Shown: positions 17,654-27,428, numbered from the stretch's first letter. The stretch is DNA of 64,000 nt from Salicibibacter cibi (GCF_016495865.1 NZ_CP054706.1:496001-560000); one strand, 5' to 3'. Notes: generated from the sequence alone by a model not told the origin. Translations and numbers: made by a program.

Positions 17654-18934
17654 ATGGATCTACTAATTACCATTCTCATCTTACTGGTTAGTATTTTATT
17701 GAACATCCCCGTTGCCTTAGCTCTCATTTTTAGCTCTGCGTATTACGTATTCATGTCTAATATTCCTAATGGCATTATTGTTCAACAAATGGTAGAAGGG
17801 TCTGTATCTTTTACGTTGCTAGCCATCCTTTTTTTCATCACCACCGGTAATTTAATGAACTATACCGGTATTACAACAAGGATCTTGAATTTTGCACAAA
17901 TCATCACCAGGCACACCATTGGCAAGCTTGCCAAAGTTAATGTCCTTCTAAGTACTATCATGGGTGGATTATCGGGCTCAAATATAGCCGATGCGGCGAT
18001 GAATTCGAAGATTCTTGTACCTAGGATGGAAGAAGAAGGATATGATAAAGGGTTTGCAACGGCATTAACCGCCGCAACCTCCCTCATCACACCTATTCTA
18101 CCGCCTGGGGTTGGATTGATTTTGTATGGGTTTGTAGGTAATGTCTCGATTGGAGACTTGTTTATGGCCGGTGTATTACCGGGTCTAGTGTTAGCATTTT
18201 TAATGATGGTGCTCAGTCATTTTATATCCAAACGTCGAAACTTTGAAGTCGAAAACAAACAACCGATGGCTAAGCCCAAAGAGGCGCTTATTGCTTTAAG
18301 GCCTGCATTGCTCGCAATTCTCCTACCGGTTATTATTATTGGAGGCATCCGACTTGGGGCTTTTGGGCCTTCAGAAGCTGGTGTTGTTGCTGTTCTCTAT
18401 GCGTTATTTCTCGGCTTAATTGTTTACCGTGAAATGAAGCTCCCTAAGCTTGCTCATGCATTGTTTGAAAGTGCCCAGTCAGCAGCAACAATCATGCTAA
18501 TCATTGCAGGAGGGTCAGCCTTTGGTTGGGTCCTGACTGTGGAACAAGTCCCACAACAGTTAACGGAATTTGTCAGCAGCTATGTGAATAATCCTTTCAT
18601 GTTTTTTATTGTAGCTTTGATTTTTCTCCTTTTCGCGGGCATGTTTCTTGAGGGGAACGTTTTGATCATGATTTTGACTCCACTTTTTATGCCCATGTTG
18701 GACACCTTCGGCGTTGATCCGGTGCATTTTGGTATATTTTTCGTATTTACGGTGAGTATTGGGACTCTAACACCCCCGGTGGGCACCATTTTGTTCACCA
18801 CCAGTTCCATCACTGGTGTATATATTGAAAAATTAATTAAGGAAATGTTACCTTTTTATGTTCTCCTTATTATCGCTGCTCTTCTTCTCGCTTTTATCCC
18901 TGCCATTAGTCTATGGTTACCGAATATATTATAG
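17654..18934 (+). CDS. dctM: TRAP transporter large membrane subunit
   Basis: A 426-residue DctM homologue with about twelve membrane segments. Typical motifs are the N-terminal NIPVALALIFSSA, GGLSGSNIADAAMNSKILVP near residue 105, TAATSLITPILPPGV near 140, GPSEAGVVAVLYAL near 240 and GTLTPPVGTILF near 375. It moves an organic acid with sodium ions. The operon with dctPQ and the SDR gene ends in the terminator at 18971. Confidence 0.94.
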   Translation: MDLLITILILLVSILLNIPVALALIFSSAYYVFMSNIPNGIIVQQMVEGSVSFTLLAILFFITTGNLMNYTGITTRILNFAQIITRHTIGKLAKVNVLLSTIMGGLSGSNIADAAMNSKILVPRMEEEGYDKGFATALTAATSLITPILPPGVGLILYGFVGNVSIGDLFMAGVLPGLVLAFLMMVLSHFISKRRNFEVENKQPMAKPKEALIALRPALLAILLPVIIIGGIRLGAFGPSEAGVVAVLYALFLGLIVYREMKLPKLAHALFESAQSAATIMLIIAGGSAFGWVLTVEQVPQQLTEFVSSYVNNPFMFFIVALIFLLFAGMFLEGNVLIMILTPLFMPMLDTFGVDPVHFGIFFVFTVSIGTLTPPVGTILFTTSSITGVYIEKLIKEMLPFYVLLIIAALLLAFIPAISLWLPNIL

Positions 18935-18970
18935 GGATCACAATTAATAGACTACATTCAGCAATAAATA

Positions 18971-18996
18971 ATAAGGGGGCCTTATGGGCCCCTTTG
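18971..18996 (+). terminator. Rho-independent terminator after dctM
   Basis: AAGGGGGCC and GGGCCCCTT pair around a TTAT loop and are followed by a T-rich tract (TTTGTTGT). It closes the SDR-dctPQM unit and separates it from the kinase operon. Confidence 0.8.
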
Positions 18997-19069
18997 TTGT
19001 ATTTCTAGTTTAACGATATATTTTTTGCTAATATATAAATAGGTCAATTCTATGGAGGTGCGACTGAAA

Positions 19070-20326
19070 TTGGCTTCCGAGCATCAGAGACTCGTGATGA
19101 TCGCCGATGATCTAACAGGTGCGAATGACAGTGGCGTTCAATTTACGAAAGACGGTTTTGAATCGACGGTACTCTTTCATGTGGATGAGGAAATTTTGCA
19201 GACGACAACAGGGCAAGTGTTGGTCGTTGATACGGATTCCAGGGCGTTGCAAGCCGGTGAAGCATATTCCCATGTGCATAAGGTGACGGAATATGTTAAC
19301 TCAGCCTCTTTCGATGTTTTTTATAAAAAAATAGATTCTACCTTACGCGGCAATATCGGGGCGGAGATTGAAGCGATACAGGTAGCAGGAGGTTTTGATC
19401 TGGTTGTGATTGCCCCGGCTTTCCCGGAAGCCGGACGTGTGACGATCGATGGGTTTCATTATGTGAACGATGTACCCATTGATCAAACATTGTTCGCGAA
19501 GGATCCCCATACTCCGGTTTCGGAGGCTTACATCCCATCTTTAATAAAAAAACAAACAGATCGTGAGGTGCTGGCAGTATCGATAGAAAGTGAATGGCCA
19601 GCAAATGAAGATGGAGTGCCTTGGCTTGTCTTCGATGCCAGAACGAATGAGGATCTGAAACAAATTGTCGAAAATGTCACAAGTGGTGAATACTCGCGAA
19701 TACTTTGGGTTGGCTCGGCCGGACTCGCGATACATGTATCAAAATGGTTTCAACGGATAACCAATAAAAAAGTGCTGACTGTTGCCGGAAGCGCATCGGA
19801 TGTAACTGTGCAACAAGTTCAACGTTTACTGGAAGAGAAAGATGTGGCGGGCATTCCAATTAACCCGGAATTGTTATTGAAGGGTGGATATAATAGTGAA
19901 GAAAAAGAAGAGTTGTTACAATCTATAGCAGCTGGTTACAGCAATAGAAAAGATATCCTGATATATTGTGATGTGAATGCTTACCCAGTTTCCAAGATCA
20001 TCGATATTGGGGATGCCTGCGGCTATTCAGCAAGTCAAGTAAGCGGGAAGATAGCTGAATTCATAGGCGAATTGGCTGCTAATGTGATCACACTTCATGA
20101 CATTGATCGGCTTATTTTAACAGGTGGCGAAACCGCAAAAAATGTAAGCAGAGCACTTTATGTGCAAGGCTTTAACCTCATGGGAGAGGTTGAAACCGGA
20201 ATTCCCATTAGTCAAATGCTCGGGACAAATATTCTTGCGGTCACGAAGGCGGGCGCTTATGGAAATGAGCAGTCCATCGTACGAGCATATGAGTTCTTAA
20301 AACAAGGGGGTGTTCATCATGGATAA
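19070..20326 (+). CDS. Four-carbon acid sugar kinase (DUF1537 family, DtnK-like)
   Basis: A 418-residue kinase. It starts at TTG 19070, 9 bases after GGAGGTG; the in-frame ATG at 19052 lies upstream of that site. The N-terminal motif VMIADDLTGANDSGVQF binds the acid sugar. YKKIDSTLRGNIGAE, APAFPEAGR and the C-terminal ATP-binding LILTGGETAKNVSRAL are family hallmarks. Characterised members phosphorylate threonate, erythronate or related C4 acids at O4. The next gene is a PdxA homologue, the partner known from D-threonate degradation, so D-threonate kinase is the best guess. The start of pdxA2 overlaps its 3' end. Confidence 0.88.
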   Translation: MASEHQRLVMIADDLTGANDSGVQFTKDGFESTVLFHVDEEILQTTTGQVLVVDTDSRALQAGEAYSHVHKVTEYVNSASFDVFYKKIDSTLRGNIGAEIEAIQVAGGFDLVVIAPAFPEAGRVTIDGFHYVNDVPIDQTLFAKDPHTPVSEAYIPSLIKKQTDREVLAVSIESEWPANEDGVPWLVFDARTNEDLKQIVENVTSGEYSRILWVGSAGLAIHVSKWFQRITNKKVLTVAGSASDVTVQQVQRLLEEKDVAGIPINPELLLKGGYNSEEKEELLQSIAAGYSNRKDILIYCDVNAYPVSKIIDIGDACGYSASQVSGKIAEFIGELAANVITLHDIDRLILTGGETAKNVSRALYVQGFNLMGEVETGIPISQMLGTNILAVTKAGAYGNEQSIVRAYEFLKQGGVHHG

Positions 20327-21317
20327 ACCTATTATTGCCATTACGATGGGGGATGCAGGCGGGATTGGCCCTGAAATCATCGTTAAGTTATTCAAGCGTC
20401 AAGACATTTTCAATCACTGTGTTCCTGTAGTCATTGGTGACGAAAAAATATTGAAAAAAGCGGAAAAGGACCTTCAAACAGGCGTTCATATTGATAAAGT
20501 CGATCGGATTGATACGCTTACAAATAAGGCAGGACGTATGCCTTGTTTGGATTTAAACATACTCCCAAATGACTTGCCTAAAGGGGAAGTGTCTGCGTCG
20601 GCAGGAGATGCAGCGTTTCGTTTTATTGAAAAAGCGGTTGAACTTGCCAATTTAGGGAAAATCAATGGTATTTGCACGGCGCCGCTCAATAAAGAGGCAC
20701 TGCATAAAGGAGGGCATCTGTATCCTGGGCATACGGAAATTCTGGCTGATCTGACGGATACAGATGATTTTGCCATGATGTTATCCGCTACGAATCTGAA
20801 AGTGATTCACGTGACAACACACGTCGGATTGTTAGAAGCGGTTCGTAGGATTGATGACAATCGTGTTTATAGTGTTGTGAAAATGGCGCATGAAACGCTT
20901 GTGAGAGCTGGCATCTCACAACCGAAGATCGGTGTATGCGGGATCAACCCCCATGCTGGTGAGAATGGTTTGTTCGGTGAAGGGGAGGAGGAGGAGAAAA
21001 TTGTACCTGCAATTGAACGCGCGAGATCAGGAGGGATAGAAGTAACCGGTCCTTTTCCTGCTGATACGTTGTTTTTTCGGGCAACGCGAGGCGACTTTGA
21101 TATTGTTGTCGCCATGTATCATGATCAAGGTCACGGGCCCATTAAAGTCCTCGGACTGGATAATGGGGTGAACATCACGGTCGGCCTGCCTATTATCCGT
21201 ACGAGTGTTGATCATGGTACAGCTTTCGATATTGCCGGGAAAGGGGTCGCCAGTGAAGATAGTCTTATTGAGGCGTTACTACAGGCTGCCGAGCTCGCAG
21301 GAACGAACGTTAAGTAA
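20319..21317 (+). CDS. pdxA2: PdxA2-type 4-phospho-acid-sugar dehydrogenase
   Basis: A 332-residue PdxA-family protein. ATG 20319 is 8 bases after AAGGGGG and overlaps the end of the kinase gene by 8 bases. Motifs are AITMGDAGGIGPEI at the N-terminus, YPGHTEILADLT, the metal-binding His in VTTHVGLLEA and YHDQGHGPIKVLG. PdxA oxidises 4-phosphohydroxythreonine in vitamin B6 synthesis. The PdxA2 branch, encoded beside DUF1537 kinases, oxidises and decarboxylates 4-phospho-D-threonate to dihydroxyacetone phosphate. Context, not a distinguishing residue, places this copy in the catabolic branch. Confidence 0.88.
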   Translation: MDKPIIAITMGDAGGIGPEIIVKLFKRQDIFNHCVPVVIGDEKILKKAEKDLQTGVHIDKVDRIDTLTNKAGRMPCLDLNILPNDLPKGEVSASAGDAAFRFIEKAVELANLGKINGICTAPLNKEALHKGGHLYPGHTEILADLTDTDDFAMMLSATNLKVIHVTTHVGLLEAVRRIDDNRVYSVVKMAHETLVRAGISQPKIGVCGINPHAGENGLFGEGEEEEKIVPAIERARSGGIEVTGPFPADTLFFRATRGDFDIVVAMYHDQGHGPIKVLGLDNGVNITVGLPIIRTSVDHGTAFDIAGKGVASEDSLIEALLQAAELAGTNVK

Positions 21318-21338
21318 TCACCTACAGAGGAGTCACTT

Positions 21339-22913
21339 ATGAAAACATCAATATCATATATTTTCGTGATTGCTACACTTATGGTCACCACAGGGTGTCA
21401 GCAACAACTCTCTGAAGCAGGCAGCAACAACGAGGATAGCCTTGTGATCTCCTGGCCGCAAGATATAGGTCTTCTGGATCCCCATGGTTATGGCGAGAAT
21501 CAGATGTTTGCCCAAAATCTTGTTTATGAGTCACTTGTGCAACACGACGAAGAAGGAGACATTAAACCCCATTTAGCTGAGTCATGGGAGATATCGGATG
21601 ATGGAAAAACCTATACCTTTTTCTTAAGGGAAGATGTGCAGTTCTCGGATGGTTCCGAATTTAACGCGGAGAATGCCAAAAAAAATTTCGATGCCGTCAT
21701 AGAGGCACCTGAAGACCATGCATGGTTAGAGCTGGCCAATCAAATTAACCGTACGGAAGTGATAGATTCTTTTACTTTTGAAATCACATTAGAAGATACT
21801 TATTATCCGCTACTCGAGGAGTTGGCGCTTGTGCGGCCTTTCCGTTTTCTCGGAGAAGCCGGTTTTAACGAGGATCAGCAATTCAAAGAACCGATCGGGA
21901 CGGGTCCATGGGTTCTACATGAGTACCGAAAGGATGAAGAAGCTGTATTTCATCGCAACGACCACTATTGGGGCGAAAAACCGGAAATGGAAGAACTGGT
22001 TGTGCGCGTGATTCCTGATGGCGATGCTCGTGTGATGGCTTTTGAAAACGGAGAAATTGATATGATTTATGGGAGCGGTTTAATCAGTTTAGATGCATTT
22101 GATCACTTGCAGAATAACGAGAATTATGAAACGGGCACATCCCCACCACAAGCTAACCGTGTAATGGCTTTAAATTCGAATCGAGGAGTTACTGAAGATC
22201 ATCTTGTTCGGCAAGCACTTATTCATGCATTTGATGCCCATAGTTTTATTGAAGATATGCTGTATGAGACCGAGGAGCATGCCACGAGCCTCTTTCCTGA
22301 TGATGCGCCATATCAACCGGATGATTTAGATCCATATGAGTATGATCCTTTGAAAGCTGAATCACTGCTGGAAGAAGCAGGTTGGGAACGGAGAGATGAT
22401 CATGAGATTCGGGAGAAAGACGGGCAACCATTGCAACTCACCTTTGTATTTGATGCGAATGATGAAATTCAAACCATTTTGGCAGAGTACATGCAAAGTG
22501 AACTTCGTGCTTTAGGGGTTGATATTGTTCTTTCCGGCGTGGACAACCAATCCTATCTTGATGCACAAAAAACTGGAGACTTCGATATTATTTACCATGA
22601 AACATGGGGAGCTCAGTATGATCCACATGCAATGCTGTCTTCCATGCGGGTTCCTTCGCATGCGGATTATCAGGCACAGCGGGGGTTGGCTGATAAAGAT
22701 GAGCTTGATGAAAAGATTAGTCAGGTCCTAGTTGAAACAGATGAGCAGCAAAGAGAAGAACAATATGATGATATAATAAGAACGCTGCATGACGAAGCCA
22801 TTTATGTACCGATTTCCAGTCCGTCAACAACCGGTATGTACCATAATGATATTGAAGGTGTTCGGTACTCTCCCATCCCCTATGAATTTTCTCTAGAGCA
22901 CATAAGGAGATAG
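21339..22913 (+). CDS. nikA: Nickel-binding lipoprotein of ABC transporter
   Basis: A 524-residue SBP_bac_5 receptor with a lipoprotein signal (lipobox VTTGC, Cys at residue 20). It resembles E. coli NikA closely over stretches that other peptide receptors lack: WPQDIGLLDPHGYGENQMFA, HAWLELANQI, ELALVRPFRF, GTGPW and SSMRVPSHADYQAQRGLADK. NikA captures nickel, probably as a chelate, and passes it to NikBC. The four remaining Nik genes follow directly, and the lar genes for a nickel enzyme come after them. Confidence 0.92.
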   Translation: MKTSISYIFVIATLMVTTGCQQQLSEAGSNNEDSLVISWPQDIGLLDPHGYGENQMFAQNLVYESLVQHDEEGDIKPHLAESWEISDDGKTYTFFLREDVQFSDGSEFNAENAKKNFDAVIEAPEDHAWLELANQINRTEVIDSFTFEITLEDTYYPLLEELALVRPFRFLGEAGFNEDQQFKEPIGTGPWVLHEYRKDEEAVFHRNDHYWGEKPEMEELVVRVIPDGDARVMAFENGEIDMIYGSGLISLDAFDHLQNNENYETGTSPPQANRVMALNSNRGVTEDHLVRQALIHAFDAHSFIEDMLYETEEHATSLFPDDAPYQPDDLDPYEYDPLKAESLLEEAGWERRDDHEIREKDGQPLQLTFVFDANDEIQTILAEYMQSELRALGVDIVLSGVDNQSYLDAQKTGDFDIIYHETWGAQYDPHAMLSSMRVPSHADYQAQRGLADKDELDEKISQVLVETDEQQREEQYDDIIRTLHDEAIYVPISSPSTTGMYHNDIEGVRYSPIPYEFSLEHIRR

Positions 22914-22918
22914 GGAAC

Positions 22919-23866
22919 ATGGTTGCTTTAATCACTCGACGAATACTGATGCTTTTTCCATCTTTGTTGTTTCTCTCGATGTTCGTATTTTTACTAATGC
23001 ATATGATCCCAGGGGATCCAGCACAAGCTTATTTGACATTATCACAAATTCCGCCTACGGATGAGGCGATCGCAGCCGCTAGAGGGGAATTAGGCTTGGA
23101 TCTCCCCCTTTATGAGCAGTATTGGAATTGGCTCATTTCTGCACTGCAACTTGATTTTGGGACATCCTTTTTGACGGGTGAACGTGTTCTTGAAGAAGTG
23201 TTGTATTATTTTCCTTCAACTTTACAATTGAGTCTCGCCGCTTTTTTATTTACGATAACGATTAGTGTGCTGATCGGTATTTTTTCTGCTCGTTATCAAC
23301 AGCGCTTATTCGATACATTCAGTCGTCTATTCTCCGTGGGAGGTTCCGCAATACCTACTTTCTGGCTTGGTTTTCTTCTTGTCTATTTTTTCTCCTATCA
23401 GTTGGGGTGGTTACCATCAGGGGGAAGAGGGGGTTGGACCAGTTTGGTGTTACCGATGCTCACTCTTTCCATTCCTTACATTGCATTATTTAGTCGTTTA
23501 CTAAGAACAAGCTTGCTGGAAGTGAGCAAGGCTTCATATGTTACGTACAGCCGAGCTCGTGGACTTCGGGAACCATCCATTTTTAGAAGGCATATTCTCC
23601 GTCATGCCCTTTTGCCTCTCCTTACGGTGTCGGGGGTGGCACTAGGGTATCTACTAGCCGGCACTGTTATCGTTGAGAGCGTGTTTTCCTGGCCGGGTAT
23701 GGGCAGATATATGGTAACGGCGATCACCAACCGTGATTACCCTGTGATCCAATTTTACATCGTTTTCATGGCGTTTATTTTTCTGATCGTTAACATGATC
23801 GTTGATTTGTTGCAATTATGGGTGGATCCAAGATTACGTAGCAAAGAAGGATCACCCAATGTTTAG
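22919..23866 (+). CDS. nikB: Nickel ABC transporter permease
   Basis: A 315-residue permease of the DppB/NikB type with six membrane segments. The N-terminal RRILMLFPSLLFLSMFVF and the residues around MIPGDPAQAYL are typical. The ATPase-contacting EAA loop is near residue 215 (YSRARGLREPSIFRRHILRH). FSWPGMGRYMVTAITNRDYPV near residue 260 is very like NikB. It starts 5 bases after the nikA stop, behind AAGGAGA. Confidence 0.9.
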   Translation: MVALITRRILMLFPSLLFLSMFVFLLMHMIPGDPAQAYLTLSQIPPTDEAIAAARGELGLDLPLYEQYWNWLISALQLDFGTSFLTGERVLEEVLYYFPSTLQLSLAAFLFTITISVLIGIFSARYQQRLFDTFSRLFSVGGSAIPTFWLGFLLVYFFSYQLGWLPSGGRGGWTSLVLPMLTLSIPYIALFSRLLRTSLLEVSKASYVTYSRARGLREPSIFRRHILRHALLPLLTVSGVALGYLLAGTVIVESVFSWPGMGRYMVTAITNRDYPVIQFYIVFMAFIFLIVNMIVDLLQLWVDPRLRSKEGSPNV

Positions 23867-24674
23867 GATTTTATGGAAGAAGAAAGCATTAATCTTTAGT
23901 GGTTCTATCCTCTTGCTGGTATTTCTTTTTGCATTGTTGGCGCCTTTTGTTGTTCCCGTTGACCCGTTTGACGGTGACACTTCACATCGTTTGCTGCCTC
24001 CTTCCTTTGAATACTGGTTTGGAACGGATCATTTGGGTCGTGATGTTTTCTCACGTTTATTGTATGGGGCGCGCTATAGTCTTCTCGGAGCTCTTACCGT
24101 GACCATCATTGCAACGATACTCTCTATAGTGATCGGAACATTTGCTGGTTATAAAGGCGGCTGGTTGGATCAAATATTCATGCGTCTCAGTGAATGGATG
24201 CTTGCCTTTCCGAGTCTGATGATTGCTCTCGTCCTGGTCGGTATGTTTGGTCCGGGGATGATTAATTTAATGCTTGCGCTTGTTCTTGTTTTCTGGATGC
24301 CGGAAGCTCGACTTATTCGAAATATGGTTGTGCGTTTAAAAGAAGAACGATATGTACACGTAGCCAAGCTTCATGGAGTCTCTTCGTTCCGGGTCATCAC
24401 GCGTCATCTTTTTCCTTTCGTATTGCCACACGTGCTCGTAATGGCGACGCTTAACGTTGGAAGTGTGCTGTTACATATCGCTGGTTTTTCATTTCTAGGA
24501 CTCGGAATACAACCTCCCCTCCCGGAATGGGGAGCGATGTTAAACGCAAGCAGTGATTATTTTTACAGTGCGCCTTGGTTGATGATCTTTCCCGGTTTAA
24601 TTATTTTCGTGATTGTTCTTTCATTTAATATCCTTTCCGACTATTGGAGAGACACTTTGAATTTACAAAAGTAA
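23859..24674 (+). CDS. nikC: Nickel ABC transporter permease
   Basis: A 271-residue permease of the DppC/NikC type. ATG 23859 overlaps the end of nikB by 8 bases and follows GAAGGA; the longer open frame to 23802 is not needed. HLLGTD-type motif FGTDHLGRDVFSRLLYGAR is near residue 45. The EAA loop MVVRLKEERYVHVAKLHGVS is near 155, and GFSFLGLGIQPPLPEWG near 210. It pairs with NikB to form the nickel channel. Confidence 0.9.
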   Translation: MFRILWKKKALIFSGSILLLVFLFALLAPFVVPVDPFDGDTSHRLLPPSFEYWFGTDHLGRDVFSRLLYGARYSLLGALTVTIIATILSIVIGTFAGYKGGWLDQIFMRLSEWMLAFPSLMIALVLVGMFGPGMINLMLALVLVFWMPEARLIRNMVVRLKEERYVHVAKLHGVSSFRVITRHLFPFVLPHVLVMATLNVGSVLLHIAGFSFLGLGIQPPLPEWGAMLNASSDYFYSAPWLMIFPGLIIFVIVLSFNILSDYWRDTLNLQK

Positions 24675-24685
24675 AGGTGATGAAC

Positions 24686-25465
24686 ATGCTGGACGTCGAT
24701 CGATTAAGTATCTTGGCCCAAAATCAGCACCCACTTCTCAAAAATATATCTTTTTCGCTTTCATCCGGGAAAACATTAGGGGTGATTGGGGAGAGCGGAG
24801 CAGGAAAAACCTTGCTTAGTAATGCGCTCATACGGTTGTTAGATCCAGCGTTTCACGTAAGTGGACAGATTTATTTTCAAGGAAAGGCACTCATGACGTT
24901 ATCAACGAAAGAAATGACTCGTTTACGTGGGAAAGAGATTGGATTTTTAACTCAGCATCCTTTTTCTGCATTTGACCCCATATATACGGTAGAGAAGCAA
25001 ATGATCGACACGATTCGAACGCATTTCACCTGTACGAAAAAAGAAAGTCGCAAAGTGGCCATGCTTATGCTGAACAAGATGGCTTTTGAGGATCCTGAGC
25101 GGTTGTTTCAACGCTATCCTTTTGAGCTGAGCGGTGGTATGATGCAAAGAGTGATGATGGCCTTAATGATGGCATTAAAGCCTAAAATGATGATTGCAGA
25201 TGAGCCGACGACGGCGATGGATACTATAACTCAGCGGGAAGTGCTTCATCAATTTGACTTATTACGAAGTGATGGAACTGAGGCGATGTTGCTCATTACA
25301 CATGATTTAGGTGTATTGGCTAAACTCGCTGATGAAGTTCTTGTATTAAAATCAGGTTCAGTGGTCGAATGGTTGTCTGTCGATAAGTTTTTTAAAAACC
25401 CGGAACATGGTTACACGAGAAGCTTACTTACGTCGTATTTGAAGTTCCATGGAGTGAATGCGTAA
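24686..25465 (+). CDS. nikD: Nickel ABC transporter ATPase
   Basis: A 259-residue ABC ATPase with Walker A GESGAGKT (residues ~35-42), Q-loop at FLTQHP, signature LSGGMMQRVM, Walker B MMIADEPTTAMD and switch His in LLITHD. The start at ATG 24686 lies 6 bases after AAAGGTG; an ATG at 24680 touches that site. Its stop TAA shares a base with the nikE start. It powers nickel uptake together with NikE. Confidence 0.9.
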   Translation: MLDVDRLSILAQNQHPLLKNISFSLSSGKTLGVIGESGAGKTLLSNALIRLLDPAFHVSGQIYFQGKALMTLSTKEMTRLRGKEIGFLTQHPFSAFDPIYTVEKQMIDTIRTHFTCTKKESRKVAMLMLNKMAFEDPERLFQRYPFELSGGMMQRVMMALMMALKPKMMIADEPTTAMDTITQREVLHQFDLLRSDGTEAMLLITHDLGVLAKLADEVLVLKSGSVVEWLSVDKFFKNPEHGYTRSLLTSYLKFHGVNA

Positions 25466-26238
25466 TGGTTGTGGAAGTAAAAAAAGTAGCAAAGCGTTAT
25501 GGAAAAAAGAACGCCACTCAGGTATTACGAGATGTTTCTTTGCAAATCGAACAAGAGACATGTGTAGCCCTGCTGGGGGCAAGTGGTGTAGGCAAAAGTA
25601 CGTTAGGGCGTATAATGGTCGGGTTGGAACGTCCAGATGAAGGTGCTATTTTCGTCCAGGGCGAGCGTTTGCTTGTTGCCAAGCACAAACGTTTTAGAAA
25701 TAAAGTTCAGATGGTATTTCAAGATCCGCAGTCCGCATTTAACCCACGCCTGACGCTAGCTGAAAGTCTGGCCGAGCCTTTATGGGTGGAACGGGTCAGT
25801 AAACGCGAGTGTGATAAACGAATCGGTGCAATGTCAGAAGATGTTCAACTCGATCAGGAATTTTTGGATCGTTACCCTGAGCAATTAAGCGGGGGGCAAC
25901 TACAACGGGCAGCGATAGCTCGTGCCCTGATTTGCCGTCCTTCATTTGTTGTGTTGGATGAAGTTGTTAGTAGTCTGGATGTTATCCATCAACATCATAT
26001 CCTTGACTTACTTCATGGATTGAAAGAAAGGTATGGACTCTCTTACTTATTCATTACGCACGATTTTCAAGCAGCAAAGTATATTGCTGAGCGCATCGCA
26101 GTCCTCTATGGCGGTAAAGTGGTTGATCAGATTAAAAAGAAGGAAAATGAAGGGTGGCAATGTTTTAAGCATCCACATGCGTTACGTTTGCAAAAAGCGG
26201 TGTTGGCACCACACGGAATTTTATCGCGTTTTATTTAA
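25465..26238 (+). CDS. nikE: Nickel ABC transporter ATPase
   Basis: A 257-residue ABC ATPase with Walker A GASGVGKST, Q-loop FQDPQSAFNPR (the DppF/NikE form), signature LSGGQLQRAAIARAL, Walker B FVVLDEVVSSLD and LFITHDF. It is translationally coupled to nikD through a TAATG overlap. It is the last gene of the kinase-pdxA2-nik unit; a new promoter region with a cre-like box follows before the KdgT gene. Confidence 0.9.
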   Translation: MVVEVKKVAKRYGKKNATQVLRDVSLQIEQETCVALLGASGVGKSTLGRIMVGLERPDEGAIFVQGERLLVAKHKRFRNKVQMVFQDPQSAFNPRLTLAESLAEPLWVERVSKRECDKRIGAMSEDVQLDQEFLDRYPEQLSGGQLQRAAIARALICRPSFVVLDEVVSSLDVIHQHHILDLLHGLKERYGLSYLFITHDFQAAKYIAERIAVLYGGKVVDQIKKKENEGWQCFKHPHALRLQKAVLAPHGILSRFI

Positions 26239-26243
26239 TACTA

Positions 26244-26294
26244 TTATACTTTGTTGTATAATTAACATTAGAAAATTGCTTGTAAACGCTTACT
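26244..26294 (+). promoter_or_regulatory. Promoter and operator region before kdgT, with a cre-like box
   Basis: TTATAC and GTATAA (26244-26249, 26256-26261) form an inverted repeat overlapping a TATAAT -10 box (26257-26262). TGTAAACGCTTACT at 26281-26294 matches the CcpA consensus at all fixed positions but the last. A site just downstream of the -10 box would repress by roadblock. The -35 region is weak. Confidence 0.65.
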
Positions 26295-26320
26295 GTTCTA
26301 TCAAAAGGAGGCCAATAGCA

Positions 26321-27412
26321 TTGAGGATTAAAGATACTATTGAGAAAGTGCCGGGAGGTCTAATGGTTGTTCCGCTCATGTTGGGAGCAACGTTAAATAC
26401 GATTGACCAGCTTCAAATTCCTTTTATTGTAGAATTTCTAAGAATTTTGGGCGCACCTGAGCTGGAAAATGGAAATTATGAGTTTTTAAGAATCGGGGGG
26501 TTCACCCAAGATTTATTTAAGGACGGGGCTATGGTGCTGATTGCCTTGTTCCTCTTTTGCGCCGGTAGCCAGATGAATTTAAAGATCGGACGAAAAGCAC
26601 TCAAGATTGGATCTATTTTGTTGGTATCGAAATACCTGTCAGGTCTGGCAGTGGGTCTTCTCTTTGGCTATTTCTTTGATCCAATGGACGGGTTGCTTGG
26701 CTTATCGATGGTTGCCATTATTGCTGGTATGACAAACGGAAATGGTGGGATGTATGCAGCGTTGACAAGTCAATATGGGCGTCGCTCTGATATTGGTGGT
26801 GTGGCTGTGCTATCATTAAATGATGGGCCGTTCTTTACCATGATTTCACTCGGTATTATTGGTCAAAGTTTCCCTTTTATCTCTTTTATAGCCGTGTTGC
26901 TTCCCATTGCCATTGGAATGATTCTTGGGAATTTAGATGAGAAGATGCGTGATTTTCTTAAAGCGGGGGAAATTCTCCCTGTGCCATTCTTTGCGTTTGC
27001 CCTTGGTGCAGGCATGAATTTGACGTTATTTTTTAATATGGATGTCTTGGGAGCAGGCGTTACCATCGGTTTAATGACAACAATTGTCACCGGATTTGCA
27101 GGAATGTTAGCGTTCAAGTTGTTCCGGGAAAGAAGCTATATTGCACCTTGGGCAGAAGCTTCTACAGCAGGGAACGCAACAGCAACTCCAGCAGCGATTG
27201 CATCCGCTGCAGCTGTATCAGGGGGCTCGGGCGCAATGCTTCAAGCAGATGTAGAAATGTATGAAGCCCTTGTTCCAATAGCCACCGCACAAATTTCACT
27301 TGCGGTTATTGTTACTGCGATCCTTTGTCCAATCGCTGTCATTCTTGTGGACCGTTATCAACGTAAGCGCGGCATTGATGGACGTTTAGAAGATGATGAA
27401 GTAGAAAAATAG
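26321..27412 (+). CDS. kdgT: 2-keto-3-deoxygluconate permease family (KdgT)
   Basis: A 363-residue membrane protein. It starts at TTG 26321, 9 bases after AAAGGAGG; the open frame continues upstream to 26033 only through the 3' end of nikE. There are about ten hydrophobic segments. Family motifs include KVPGGLMVVPLMLGATLNT at the N-terminus, AGMTNGNGGMYAAL near residue 140, SLNDGPFF near 165 and the Ala/Thr-rich EASTAGNATATPAAIA near 280. KdgT imports 2-keto-3-deoxy sugar acids with protons. Beside lar and the acid sugar kinase it more likely brings in the pathway's sugar acid. Confidence 0.88.
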   Translation: MRIKDTIEKVPGGLMVVPLMLGATLNTIDQLQIPFIVEFLRILGAPELENGNYEFLRIGGFTQDLFKDGAMVLIALFLFCAGSQMNLKIGRKALKIGSILLVSKYLSGLAVGLLFGYFFDPMDGLLGLSMVAIIAGMTNGNGGMYAALTSQYGRRSDIGGVAVLSLNDGPFFTMISLGIIGQSFPFISFIAVLLPIAIGMILGNLDEKMRDFLKAGEILPVPFFAFALGAGMNLTLFFNMDVLGAGVTIGLMTTIVTGFAGMLAFKLFRERSYIAPWAEASTAGNATATPAAIASAAAVSGGSGAMLQADVEMYEALVPIATAQISLAVIVTAILCPIAVILVDRYQRKRGIDGRLEDDEVEK

Positions 27413-27428
27413 TGAAAGGTGATACAAC

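Noticed and set aside
26033..26320. N-terminal extension of the KdgT protein
   Set aside because: It overlaps nikE in another frame, is not hydrophobic or KdgT-like, and a proper ribosome binding site precedes TTG 26321.
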